Origin: Prevotella veroralis DSM 19559 = JCM 6290
Lineage (GTDB): Bacteria; Bacteroidota; Bacteroidia; Bacteroidales; Bacteroidaceae
Length of the DNA: 64,000 nt
Reading direction: 5' to 3'
Assembly (NCBI RefSeq): GCF_000377625.1
Contig: NZ_KB898325.1
Location: 372,001 to 436,000, forward strand
Below are positions 52,365 to 60,675 of this stretch, in pieces. Both the position numbers and the translations under genes were made by a program. The stretch's first letter is position 1, and every line of letters begins with the position of its first letter. The notes under the pieces were generated by a model that was given only the letters and a program-made list of their open reading frames with translations, made no database searches and was not told the origin of the DNA.

Positions 52365-53612
52365 ATGGAAGAAAAGACTAACACACAAGAAGAGCAAATA
52401 CTCATCAGAGTAACAGGGCAAGATAGACCGGGACTAACAGCATCTATCATGGAGATACTTGCACAATATGATACACACATCTTAGATATTGGTCAAGCTG
52501 ATATTCACTCTACCCTATCATTGGGTATCTTAATAAGGATTGACGGGCAAAGTTCTGGACAAGTGATGAAAGACTTGCTTTTCAAAGCTACAGAACTTGG
52601 CGTGAACATCGGCTTCGTACCTATCAGTGATGACGAGTACGAAGATTGGGTGAACCAACAAGGTAAGAACAGATATATCCTTACCATCATTGGGCGGTCA
52701 TTGTCGGCGAAGAACATAGAGGCAACGGCACAAATCATCTCGGCTCATGGCTTTAACATTGATGCTGTACGACGCCTTACAGGACGGCAAAGTATTAAGA
52801 AACATTACTTGCACGTCAGAGCCTGCATTGAGTTTTCACTTAGAGGAACCCCTACCGATTATCAACGTTTACAAGCAGAGTTGATGCAAATGAGCCATGA
52901 ACAAGGTATTGATTGTTCTCTACAGAAGGATGATATGTATCGTCGTATGCGCAGACTCATCTGCTTTGATATGGATTCGACGCTCATTCAGACCGAGTGT
53001 ATTGATGAACTTGCAAAGCGAGCTGGTGTTGGCGAACAAGTGGCAGAGATCACAGAACGTGCGATGCGTGGTGAGATTGATTTCAAAGAGAGTTTCGCTG
53101 AACGTGTAGCACTATTGAAGGGATTAGATGCTGGCGTAATGAAAGATATTGCAGAATCAATGCCTATTACGGAAGGCGTAGATAGATTGATGAATGTGCT
53201 GAAACAATGTGGTTATAAGATAGCGATTCTCAGCGGTGGATTTACTTATTTTGGAGAGTTCTTACAGCGCAAATATGGTATTGATTACGTCTATGCCAAC
53301 GAATTAGAAATAGATGAGCATAATAAGTTAACTGGGCGTTACCTCGGAGATATAGTTGACGGAAAACGCAAGGCAGAACTATTGAAGCTACTGGCTCAAG
53401 TTGAGAAAGTCAATCTCGCACAAACAATAGCTGTAGGAGACGGAGCTAATGACTTGCCCATGATTTCTGAAGCAGGATTGGGCATTGCTTACCATGCAAA
53501 GCCACGTGTGCAAGCTACTGCCGAACAAAATATAACAACTATCGGGCTCGATGGTGTGCTGTATTTTCTTGGATTCAAGGATAGTTATCTGGGGGAAGCC
53601 GGCAGATTCTAA
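52365..53612 (+). CDS. serB: Phosphoserine phosphatase with N-terminal ACT domains
   Basis: SerB releases serine from phosphoserine, the last step of serine synthesis. About 415 residues from the start MEEKTNTQEE. Two ACT-type regulatory domains (~8-80 and ~102-180; first begins ILIRVTGQDRPGLTASIMEIL). The HAD catalytic domain follows from ~197, with CFDMDSTLIQTE (nucleophile Asp202, Asp204), SGGF (~289-292) and GDGANDLPMI. This long two-ACT form is known in Bacteroidetes and mycobacteria, where serine can bind the ACT part. It is a single gene. Confidence 0.94.
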   Translation: MEEKTNTQEEQILIRVTGQDRPGLTASIMEILAQYDTHILDIGQADIHSTLSLGILIRIDGQSSGQVMKDLLFKATELGVNIGFVPISDDEYEDWVNQQGKNRYILTIIGRSLSAKNIEATAQIISAHGFNIDAVRRLTGRQSIKKHYLHVRACIEFSLRGTPTDYQRLQAELMQMSHEQGIDCSLQKDDMYRRMRRLICFDMDSTLIQTECIDELAKRAGVGEQVAEITERAMRGEIDFKESFAERVALLKGLDAGVMKDIAESMPITEGVDRLMNVLKQCGYKIAILSGGFTYFGEFLQRKYGIDYVYANELEIDEHNKLTGRYLGDIVDGKRKAELLKLLAQVEKVNLAQTIAVGDGANDLPMISEAGLGIAYHAKPRVQATAEQNITTIGLDGVLYFLGFKDSYLGEAGRF

Positions 53613-53650
53613 CCACAAATCATTGCCTAATTTTAATACAATCTTAAAAT

Positions 53651-53721
53651 GTAGGGACAGACGCCCTCGTCTGTCCACCCTAATAAAAGTGTTGCGGACA
53701 GACGAGGACGTCTGTCCCTAC
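53651..53721. repeat. GTAGGGAC repeat family, full inverted pair
   Basis: Two 26-base arms (53651-53676 and 53696-53721) are inverted copies with one difference. Each begins or ends GTAGGGACAGACG, and each arm can also fold on itself (GGACAGACG / CGTCTGTCC). It lies between the convergent serB and next gene and may end both transcripts. Confidence 0.8.
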
Positions 53722-53737
53722 TTTATGCTTAGAGTAC

Positions 53738-54439
53738 CTATACTAACTCCGTATAAGCTTGAGTCATTTCATCCATTAAACTGTCGAAGTTATCCGAGTT
53801 TAATGAGACTTTACAGAACATCAACTCTAAGTTCTCTTCCTCGAAAGAAATAGGCGAGTCATGCAACAAAGATTCCATGCCCGAGAGCATTAAACGATAG
53901 ATTGTTGCCTGTCGCAAGTTCTTCGTGGATGATTGTGCACTTGTAATGCCAGTTGCATACGCTTGCATCTGTACACGGACAATAGAGCGAATGGCTAAAG
54001 AAACAGGAACGGTATCGTCCGCCTGCAAGGTGGGGCAAGAAGAAAAGAACTCCTCCTTTGTCAACAAATGACCTTCCAATAAAGCATAAACGTTTTTCTG
54101 ATATTCCGCAGTAACTAAGTCATATAATGCCTTTGCCCCACAAGCATAACGCAAGAGTAACTTTGAAGAAGTAGAAGAGGAGAAATGTCTACGCTTCATA
54201 TCAGTGGTTACCTGATCTAAGTCATCATAATTCAAACGGATAAGAACGGGGAATAGTACCGATACAAAATGTGAAGACAGGTTATCGAAGTTATTAACTA
54301 ACAACTGCTTATACTCTCGTGGTTCTAATTTCTTCTTGTCGGGTGATAAAGCATCTATCTGTCCAGAGAAGAAAGAATGAAAGTAGCCCCTGACCATTGC
54401 AGTGACTACTCTCGATCGGTTAATATCCGTTATTCTCAT
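53738..54439 (-). CDS. Uncharacterised protein, 233 residues
   Basis: Not recognised. It begins MRITDINRSRVVTAMVRGYF, has no signal peptide or membrane segment and appears largely helical. Visible: a basic middle (DMKRRHFSSSTSSKLLLRYACGAKALYDL, ~80-108) and an acidic C-terminus (FEEENLELMF, SDNFDSLMDEMTQAYTELV). The long ORF with ordinary composition is probably real. It follows the replication initiator gene on the same strand after 180 bases, so it may belong to the same ancestral plasmid module; this is inference. Confidence 0.65.
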   Translation of the reverse strand: MRITDINRSRVVTAMVRGYFHSFFSGQIDALSPDKKKLEPREYKQLLVNNFDNLSSHFVSVLFPVLIRLNYDDLDQVTTDMKRRHFSSSTSSKLLLRYACGAKALYDLVTAEYQKNVYALLEGHLLTKEEFFSSCPTLQADDTVPVSLAIRSIVRVQMQAYATGITSAQSSTKNLRQATIYRLMLSGMESLLHDSPISFEEENLELMFCKVSLNSDNFDSLMDEMTQAYTELV

Positions 54440-54619
54440 ATATTCTTTAATTTATCAATGACCTCCAAACACTCCCAGTTGATGAATTAGAAGAACGTGT
54501 GCTCGAAAGAGATTGGCTTCCAAATGAAGGTTGAATTCATCCTACGTGCATTACCAAATGATGATCTATTCTCGTTGCTTTGCTGTTGAGGGAAGAATGT
54601 TCCTATACTATGAGCCGCA

Positions 54620-55765
54620 TTACTCTACTTCCTCAACGATTGTATTAGGAATTTCTTTAGATCTTAATAATTCATCTAAACTCTTAAAGGTGTAGGCAGC
54701 CTTATCTTGAACAACAGTCTTAGAGAAGCGATCGCGCAAGCTCATTAGTTTCTGAACAGCCTCTTGATAGTTATCGGCAGTTATACGATCTGCCATCTGT
54801 TGGGCGTTCGCTGGAGTAAAATTAAAATACTGCACAAGGTACTGCTGGAACTGACGACGTTGTGCTTGTATCATGTTCTCTAACTGCGCATTCATCTTAT
54901 CCTTAGTACGATGGATGATAAAGATTAAACGGTCTGGTTCGCCACCACGTTGCCCATGATCATACTTCTTGTCATACTCAAAGAAGCAATCACAAGAACC
55001 TTTCTCGGATAATTCCTTCAACTCTTGCATGGCAGGATCGAGCACTCGACGGCAGAAGTCAGAGAACTTTTTATAATTATTCTCAAGACGTAACATCTTG
55101 CGGAAATCTAATGTTGCAATGACGGCACGCCCCTTATCAGCCCATGACTCGATAAACATATAGATGCGCTGTGTGTATCTATTCTTACAAGCAAAGACAA
55201 TCTGCTTACCAAACTTATGATAACCTAAATCTAAAGAAACCAGACGTTCTGCTACTGTATGATCCAACTTTAAAATTGCATACTTATTATAGGAACGATC
55301 TTCGGGAATATATACATCACAAAGGTTAGTTGCCTTCGTGTACTTACGCCCTTCAGTCGTCTTATAAGGAATCTCAACAGGGATGGAAGCTAACATCTTC
55401 AATGAATTGCGAAGTTGAGGATAATGGTTAGGGTCAACACCTAATTCTTTGAAAGGCAACTTAATCGGCATTCTTCCATCTTCATCAAGCTCATCTGTCT
55501 GAAACAAATCTAACTGAAAGCCTCGTTTGCTCTTTAAGATTCCATGCAAAATATCTTGTAAACTCTCAACAATAGAAACGAGGATGCGGACTTGAATTAG
55601 CGAGTAATCATGACGCATCATTGTCACAGCAATTGGCTGTAATAACCATGTCTCTTCTTCAATAGGGATGAGGTCGTTCGATATGGTACGACTCTTTAGT
55701 GGCGCCTTTTGGGCTTTCGCTCCACGCTTACGAGTTATCTTCTTGCTGGATGTCTTATCAGTCAT
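54620..55765 (-). CDS. Plasmid-type replication initiator (Rep_3/RepB family)
   Basis: 381 residues with the two winged-helix domains of Rep_3 initiators. The N-terminus is basic (KTSSKKITRKRGAKAQKAP). RILVSIVESLQDIL (~60-73), LPFKELGVDPNHYPQLRNSLKMLASIPVEI (~103-132) and RYTQRIYMFIESWADKG...FRKMLRL (~196-225) fit the DNA-binding helices, and the C-terminus is helical. Such proteins open plasmid origins, but copies sit in the chromosome of many Bacteroidales. No partition or mobilisation gene is adjacent. The promoter overlaps a strong dyad, suggesting autoregulation. Confidence 0.8.
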   Translation of the reverse strand: MTDKTSSKKITRKRGAKAQKAPLKSRTISNDLIPIEEETWLLQPIAVTMMRHDYSLIQVRILVSIVESLQDILHGILKSKRGFQLDLFQTDELDEDGRMPIKLPFKELGVDPNHYPQLRNSLKMLASIPVEIPYKTTEGRKYTKATNLCDVYIPEDRSYNKYAILKLDHTVAERLVSLDLGYHKFGKQIVFACKNRYTQRIYMFIESWADKGRAVIATLDFRKMLRLENNYKKFSDFCRRVLDPAMQELKELSEKGSCDCFFEYDKKYDHGQRGGEPDRLIFIIHRTKDKMNAQLENMIQAQRRQFQQYLVQYFNFTPANAQQMADRITADNYQEAVQKLMSLRDRFSKTVVQDKAAYTFKSLDELLRSKEIPNTIVEEVE

Positions 55766-55813
55766 ATCTGTTTAATTTGCCTTAGCTCTATATCTTTTAT
55801 TGACTTGAAGTTA

Positions 55814-55884
55814 CAAAGATACTGTTTTTTTTTTGAACAATCAACTAATAATACCGAAAATGATAAGTTATCATTAGTTGATTG
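55814..55884 (-). promoter_or_regulatory. Promoter and nested dyad before the Rep gene
   Basis: TATCTTTG (minus strand, 55814-55821) is the -7 box. Upstream, 12-bp arms CAATCAACTAAT (55838-55849) and ATTAGTTGATTG (55873-55884) form a dyad whose left arm is about where the -33 contact falls. Inside is a second palindrome TGATAAGTTATCA (55861-55873). A run of A separates the two parts. It fits an operator for the Rep protein. Confidence 0.6.
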
Positions 55885-55937
55885 ATTAAGGCTAAACGCA
55901 AATAGCTTTAAAGGTTAAACGATTGCTTTGATGCAGC

Positions 55938-56441
55938 TTATTTCCACGCATAAGTTAACACATAATCATGTGTAACTTCGCTTACAAACTTTATGTCAAT
56001 ATTACTTCTAAGGTTGGTAACGTGGTCTAAGGCAACGTTTACCTTCATCTCTTGAAGGGCTAAGTGCTCTTCTGAAAACAATTTATAGAGGGTTTCCTTT
56101 GCACACCAAGCTATAAGCTGGGAACGTAAATCGGTGAAGGGTTCGTCAGAACGGAGGTAACGAGAGGTGATACGACTCACACGATTGGACACATACTCAA
56201 TGTCAATCCCTACTTCAAAGTCCGTGGAAAGGATGATAGCAACATAACCAATGGTGTGAGATATACTAATGTGATAACCCTCGATAGTTGGTTTACCATC
56301 CTCATTATGATTGATAACAGGAACATAACCCAACATAGCAAAAAGAAGACGTTGCTCGCCTTCTTTCTCTGCCTTTCGTCCTTTGTCTATCGGCAAAAGA
56401 CCTATAGTGATTTTATCAAAAACGTCACGCGTTATCCTCAC
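55938..56441 (-). CDS. 4'-phosphopantetheinyl transferase
   Basis: A 167-residue Sfp/AcpT-type transferase, which activates carrier proteins by adding phosphopantetheine from CoA. The two signature motifs are present: VGIDIEYVSNRVSRI (~77-91) and WCAKETLYKLF (~112-122), plus ISHTIGYVAI (~60-69). It is shorter than typical Sfp proteins (about 200-230). It overlaps the end of gldE by 17 bases; the ssb-gldE-transferase order is common in Bacteroidetes. Confidence 0.88.
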   Translation of the reverse strand: MRITRDVFDKITIGLLPIDKGRKAEKEGEQRLLFAMLGYVPVINHNEDGKPTIEGYHISISHTIGYVAIILSTDFEVGIDIEYVSNRVSRITSRYLRSDEPFTDLRSQLIAWCAKETLYKLFSEEHLALQEMKVNVALDHVTNLRSNIDIKFVSEVTHDYVLTYAWK

Positions 56442-57744
56442 AACCTATGATCACCTTGACTTTACTAATACGACGTTCATCTATCTCTAATACTTCAAAG
56501 GTATATCGCTTATACTTCAAAATCTCATGCACTGCAGGGAAATCGCCTTTGATCTCCAACAATAAACCAGCAAGTGAATCAGCATCACCTTCTACGTCAT
56601 CAAACTCATCATCTGGAAGATTGAGTATTTTGGTAAAGTCATTCAATAAGGTTTTACCTTCAAAGATATAACTATTAGCGTCTAATTTTGTGTAGTTATG
56701 CTCTTCCTCGTCGTACTCATCATTGATCTCCCCGACTATCTCTTCTAAGATGTCTTCGAGCGTAACTATACCACTGGTTCCGCCAAACTCATCCACAACG
56801 ATTGCAATATGAACTTTGTTCTCTTGGAACTCACGTAGAAGGTCGTCAATCTTCTTCGTTTCAGGAACAAAGTAAGAAGGGCGTATCAAGCTTTGCCATC
56901 TAAAGTTAGCTGGCTTTGATAGATGAGGAAGCAAATCTTTGATGTAAAGTACACCACGGATATTATCTTTATTGTCTTGATAAACAGGGATACGAGAGTA
57001 GTTGTTATCAACAATACACTTTAGTACATTATCATAAGAACAGCGAATGTCAAGGTCTATAATATCTTGTCGGGAGGTCATTACTTCTTTAGCAGTTTCA
57101 TCTCCAAAACGTATAATACCTTGCAACATACTTTGTTCGTCTTTGATATCACTCTTATCTGTCAACTCAAGTGCTTGTTCCAAGTCGTCAATAGATAACT
57201 GCCTGTTTTCCTTCTGCAAAACCTTTTCAGCAAAGGCTCCACTCTTTAGGAGAATTGTCTCCACTGGCCAGAACAACTTACGAAAAAAAATTACCCCTTT
57301 CACTGCCTTTCGGCAAAATGCAAGTGGATTCTTTCTACTATAAACCTTAGGGATAATTTCGCCAAAGAGTAGCAGTAAGAAGGTTAATAAAATCGTAACG
57401 CAAAGAAACTGCAACCATTCTTCGCCGAACGTAAACAAACTATTGAAGATATAGTTACACAACATGATGATGGTCACGTTAACAAGGTTATTCGTTATAA
57501 GAATAGTTGCCAGTGTGCGCTCACTATCATCGCGAAGTTTCTGAACCTGCATATCCAATGGGCTTTTATCTGGATCCATAGCCTCTAAATCTGCCGGAGA
57601 CAAACTAAAAAAAGCTATCTCTGACGCACTAGCAAAGCCAGATAAAAGTATAAGAAATAATGCCAAGAGGATAGAAACAAGTATACTTGGACTTATTGGA
57701 TTAACGGTGATATAAGAAGATATATCTAATAGAAAACTATCCAT
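56425..57744 (-). CDS. gldE: GldE-like CNNM/CorC membrane protein with CBS domains
   Basis: 439 residues. The DUF21/CNNM membrane domain (~20-190, four hydrophobic segments; LLSGFASASEIAFFSLSPADLEAM ~33-56) is followed by two CBS domains (~210-345, MTSRQDIIDLD, HIAIVVDEFGGTSGIVTLEDILEEIVGEI) and a C-terminal CorC/HlyC domain (~355-430). In Flavobacterium the homolog GldE belongs to the gliding/type IX secretion set; in non-gliding Prevotella it may serve secretion or Mg2+/Co2+ handling. Its ATG overlaps the ssb stop codon by one base. Confidence 0.88.
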   Translation of the reverse strand: MDSFLLDISSYITVNPISPSILVSILLALFLILLSGFASASEIAFFSLSPADLEAMDPDKSPLDMQVQKLRDDSERTLATILITNNLVNVTIIMLCNYIFNSLFTFGEEWLQFLCVTILLTFLLLLFGEIIPKVYSRKNPLAFCRKAVKGVIFFRKLFWPVETILLKSGAFAEKVLQKENRQLSIDDLEQALELTDKSDIKDEQSMLQGIIRFGDETAKEVMTSRQDIIDLDIRCSYDNVLKCIVDNNYSRIPVYQDNKDNIRGVLYIKDLLPHLSKPANFRWQSLIRPSYFVPETKKIDDLLREFQENKVHIAIVVDEFGGTSGIVTLEDILEEIVGEINDEYDEEEHNYTKLDANSYIFEGKTLLNDFTKILNLPDDEFDDVEGDADSLAGLLLEIKGDFPAVHEILKYKRYTFEVLEIDERRISKVKVIIGCEDNA

Positions 57745-58151
57745 TAAAAAGGTAATTTGTTATTATCAGAGATGGAGTTATCAGCGTCTTTATTCTTCTC
57801 TTCCAATGCACTCTCCATCTTTCGAGATGCACTTAACCATTCAAGATTATCCACGTAGATTTCTGTAACCTGTCGGCGCACCCCTTTTTTATCATCATAA
57901 GAACGATTCCTTATACGTCCTTCAACATATAGTTTGTCACCCTTATGAATGTATTGTTCGGCATACTTTGCCAAACTCTTAAATAGTACTATATTATGCC
58001 AATCGGTACGGTCTGGAACTTTCGTTCCACCAGGAAGCTCATATCCTCGCTCTGTTGTAGCTAACGTAAAGGTCGCAACACATTGATCCGCATCATAATA
58101 GCGTACTTCTGGTTCACGACCAACATTACCAATTAACATTACTTTGTTCAT
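57744..58151 (-). CDS. ssb: Single-stranded DNA-binding protein
   Basis: SSB coats single-stranded DNA during replication and repair. The start at 58151 (MNKVMLIGNVGREPEVRY, 135 residues) is the family start; the longer frame adds 35 hydrophobic codons that overlap the previous gene. The OB fold includes CVATFTLATTERGYE (~24-38) and DWHNIVLFKSLAKYAEQYIHKGDKLYVEGRI. The C-terminal tail ends in DNSISDNNKLPF, close to the acidic partner-binding tail DDDxPF. First gene of ssb-gldE-transferase. Confidence 0.95.
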   Translation of the reverse strand: MNKVMLIGNVGREPEVRYYDADQCVATFTLATTERGYELPGGTKVPDRTDWHNIVLFKSLAKYAEQYIHKGDKLYVEGRIRNRSYDDKKGVRRQVTEIYVDNLEWLSASRKMESALEEKNKDADNSISDNNKLPF

Positions 58152-58182
58152 ATAGCACAGATATAAAAGAAAGAGAAATACT

Positions 58183-58722
58183 TTACTTCCACATACCCAA
58201 ATACTTAAATCTAAAATTCTTACCTTTAGCAGATGGAAACTGACTTCTATTGTCAACTCTCTCCTTCAAATATTCAACCATACGAGCATAACAATCCCAG
58301 CCAGAAACAGCTTTGCATCGAACTACAAAGTGCGTGTCTCTATATTCGTGCTTACCTGTAGATGGAATCAAGACAACACGCTTGAAGTCAAGTTCACCCT
58401 CATACCATCCTTCACGCTCCTCATTGAGGTGCATAATTGCTGGGTTATTTTTACGTTGCATACTATCAATGCTAGGACGTAATGCTTTCTTCTGCTTAAA
58501 ATCCATCATACTAGCGGCCTCAGTCTTTATAACAATAAAGTAGACACGAGGGCGTACCTTGTAACGTTTAGGATAGAATACATCATTTGCTGCATAATTC
58601 CTAATATCATCTTCCAAGTCTGGAGTGAGTTGAATATCAGGAATAGAACTCAAAAAATCTAACGCCTCTTCAACATTATGCACTAATACTTCATTATCGA
58701 AATACCGTAAATATAAATTCAT
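58183..58722 (-). CDS. Uncharacterised conserved-looking protein, 179 residues
   Basis: Not recognised. The start is set at 58722 (MNLYLRYFDNEVLVHNVEEA), since the longer frame begins in a tRNA gene. Soluble, with mixed alpha/beta pattern, VRPRVYFIVIKTEAAS (~58-73), an internal FVVRCKAVSGWDCYARMVEYL (~135-155) and a basic end (AKGKNFRFKYLGMWK). It starts just after the tRNA cluster and ends 31 bases before ssb, so it may share a transcript with ssb. Proteins like this occur in other Prevotella as far as I recall. Confidence 0.7.
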   Translation of the reverse strand: MNLYLRYFDNEVLVHNVEEALDFLSSIPDIQLTPDLEDDIRNYAANDVFYPKRYKVRPRVYFIVIKTEAASMMDFKQKKALRPSIDSMQRKNNPAIMHLNEEREGWYEGELDFKRVVLIPSTGKHEYRDTHFVVRCKAVSGWDCYARMVEYLKERVDNRSQFPSAKGKNFRFKYLGMWK

Positions 58723-58760
58723 AAAGATAATGTTATGTATGTTTCTCTTTCTAAAATAAG

Positions 58761-58833
<73 letters not shown>

Positions 58834-58869
58834 ATACAATGTAAGTAATTACTTACTAAAATCTGCATG

Positions 58870-58953
58870 TGAAGAGGAGGAGACTCGAACTCCCACGAAG
58901 CAATTTTCACTACCCCCTCAAAGTAGCGCGTCTACCAATTCCGCCACCTCTCC
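58870..58953 (-). tRNA. tRNA-Leu (GAG)
   Basis: 84-nt class II tRNA with a long variable arm. Anticodon loop TTTGAGG, T loop TTCGAGT, acceptor GGAGAGG/CCTCTTC with one G-U pair. No encoded CCA. Confidence 0.92.
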
Positions 58954-58983
58954 AATATGCCTATAATATTCAAAGAACTTCCG

Positions 58984-59065
58984 TGCCCAGAACAGGACTC
59001 GAACCTGCACGTCGTGAAACACACGCACCTGAAACGTGCGCGTCTACCAATTCCGCCACCTGGGC
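58984..59065 (-). tRNA. tRNA-Leu (CAG)
   Basis: 82-nt class II tRNA. Acceptor GCCCAGG/CTTGGGC-like (one wobble), anticodon loop TTTCAGG, variable arm GTGTTTCACGAC, T loop TTCGAGT. Confidence 0.92.
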
Positions 59066-59107
59066 ATTAGTTTTGAGATAACTAAAAAGCCTTCCAGAAT
59101 ATCAAAG

Positions 59108-59180
<73 letters not shown>

Positions 59181-59216
59181 AATAAAACATCTACTTACTC
59201 TAAAGATTGATGATTG

Positions 59217-59290
59217 TCGGGGCGACAGGATTCGAACCTGCGACCGCCTGGTCCCAAACCAGGAGCGCTACCGGGCTGCGCTACACCCCG
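59217..59290 (-). tRNA. tRNA-Pro (TGG)
   Basis: 74 nt. Acceptor CGGGGTG/CGCCCCG, anticodon stem CCTGG/CCAGG with loop TTTGGGA, T loop TTCGAAT. It is the first tRNA of the five-gene minus-strand cluster. Confidence 0.95.
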
Positions 59291-59334
59291 TTGCATATCC
59301 AGCAATTATTAGCGTTATTTCTGAATTGCGAGTG

Positions 59335-59366
59335 CAAAGGTAGTACTTATTTTTGAAACTACCAAA
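59335..59366 (-). promoter_or_regulatory. Promoter of the tRNA cluster
   Basis: -33 TTTG (59366-59363), 20 bases, -7 TACCTTTG (59342-59335) on the minus strand, 45 bases before tRNA-Pro. This is a complete match to the Bacteroidetes promoter. Confidence 0.75.
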
Positions 59367-59610
59367 TATTTCTATGCTTTTTCTATCAAAAAGTACATTA
59401 ATTTCTAAAGCAAAGAATTTATGATATACCAAGAATATATGTAATAGTCTGAAAAACAACATCATATATTTATCTATGCCTACATAGGACGAAATACTAC
59501 AGAAAAATACATTTCCTGATTGTTTGCTTTATTTCAATCCAAATTTACTTTTTAAATGGTATTGCAACAAAGAGTTTAGCAAATAAGAAATTGCAAAATG
59601 AAGACAAATA

Positions 59611-59793
59611 CCAATCACAAAATCACAATCACACAATCACAAAATCAACTTTTGGTGTATCGTATTTTTCTTACATAGATAATGTATCATTATATATTAT
59701 TATTTATTAATAATGTATTCTATTATATGGGAATCTCTTTTACATGTTGAAAATCCTTTTTGTGATTTTGTGATTGTGATTTGTGTGATTGGT
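59611..59793. repeat. Large inverted repeat of AATCACA units
   Basis: The left arm (59611-59645) is built of CAATCACAAAATCACA-like units and the right arm (59757-59793) of the complementary TTTTGTGATTTTGTGATTG. They enclose about 110 AT-rich bases. Confidence 0.7.
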
Positions 59794-60113
59794 AGGACTT
59801 TTTCTTTGACCATTGACCTTGGAACTTTTTCCCGTTAGACAAAGGCTAAGGGCTAGACATCAATGATATTGCCATCACTTCGGTGATAGAACTCATTTTT
59901 GACACAGAATGCACGGATGGCACAAAAGCCGAGGCACACAGAGTTCCTTGCGGAACATGGGAATCCACAGAAGCAGACACCCCAAGCCCTTCCTTAATTC
60001 AAAAATTATGATTACTTTCAATTGCTGGAGTAACTATAGTAATAAACACATTAACTTGCACGCTAATTACCCGTTATTGTGATGTTGCACGCCTCTTGTG
60101 TGGGAAAGGACAT

Positions 60114-60370
60114 CCCCTCCCTTCGGAGGGGCTTGGGGGGAGGCTCTCCCTCTGTTATTTTGTCTTATTAGCTCCTAATCACATATTTACTTATATCTCT
60201 GTAATACAGATAGTTACAATGGTGTTTGCGGAACTTGTTACTCCAGTATCCCGAAAAACGATTGTTTTCCGAATAAAGTTGCTTACCTTTGCAAACAGAA
60301 AGAAAAAGCCCCCCTCTACAGCCACACGACCTACAGCCTCACCCCCAACCCCTCTCCGAATGGAGAGGGG
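60114..60370. repeat. Inverted pair of C/G-rich hairpins
   Basis: CCCCTCCCTTCGGAGGGG (60114-60131) with downstream CTTGGGGGGAGGC, and in opposite orientation GCCTCACCCCCAACC then CCCCTCTCCGAATGGAGAGG (to 60370). The two are related copies facing each other about 220 bp apart. Such CCCCTCC...GGAGGGG modules occur in intergenic DNA of many bacteria. Confidence 0.7.
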
Positions 60371-60403
60371 AGTGAATAGCAAGATAAGCCCCAAGAAGTT
60401 TAA

Positions 60404-60513
60404 AAGTTAGTGCTCTTATGCTTAGAGATTAGCGTTCTTAGATTCAAAGATTAGCGTTAGCAAACTCAAAGATTAACCTTAGCAAGGTCAGAAATTAGCG
60501 TTAGCAGGGTCAG
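60404..60513. repeat. 22-bp array 9, five units
   Basis: Units start at 60404, 60426, 60448, 60470 and 60492. The common core is GATTAGCGTTAGCAA with variants. Dyads are weaker than in arrays 5, 6 and 8. Confidence 0.8.
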
Positions 60514-60675
60514 AGTCAAAGGTAAATGCACTACAAAAGATTCTGATTAATTTGATTAGGGAAACTTGGATTTCAAAAAAGTGAACATAGAAAAGAAAAT
60601 AAAAAAGAAGATTGCGTAATAACACACAACCTTCTCCTCTATTTCAGTGACGAAAATATCAATTAGAAGAAACTT

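Larger units (their letters stand above)
59367..60675. other. 1.3-kb gene-free region of repeat debris
   Basis: No credible gene; the ORFs here (65-104 codons) run through repeats. In order: a low-complexity inverted repeat of AATCACAA-type units (59611-59793), sequence like the hemW insert (59795-59820), unassigned DNA, a C-rich inverted pair (60114-60131 and 60350-60370), an orphan TACCTTTG near 60288, and 22-bp array 9. Confidence 0.65.

Noticed and set aside
59268..59465. 65-codon minus-strand frame
   Set aside because: It runs from the promoter region into tRNA-Pro.
60096..60410. 104-codon frame in the gene desert
   Set aside because: It begins and ends in C-rich repeats (CTPLRMERG-like translation) and lacks protein features.
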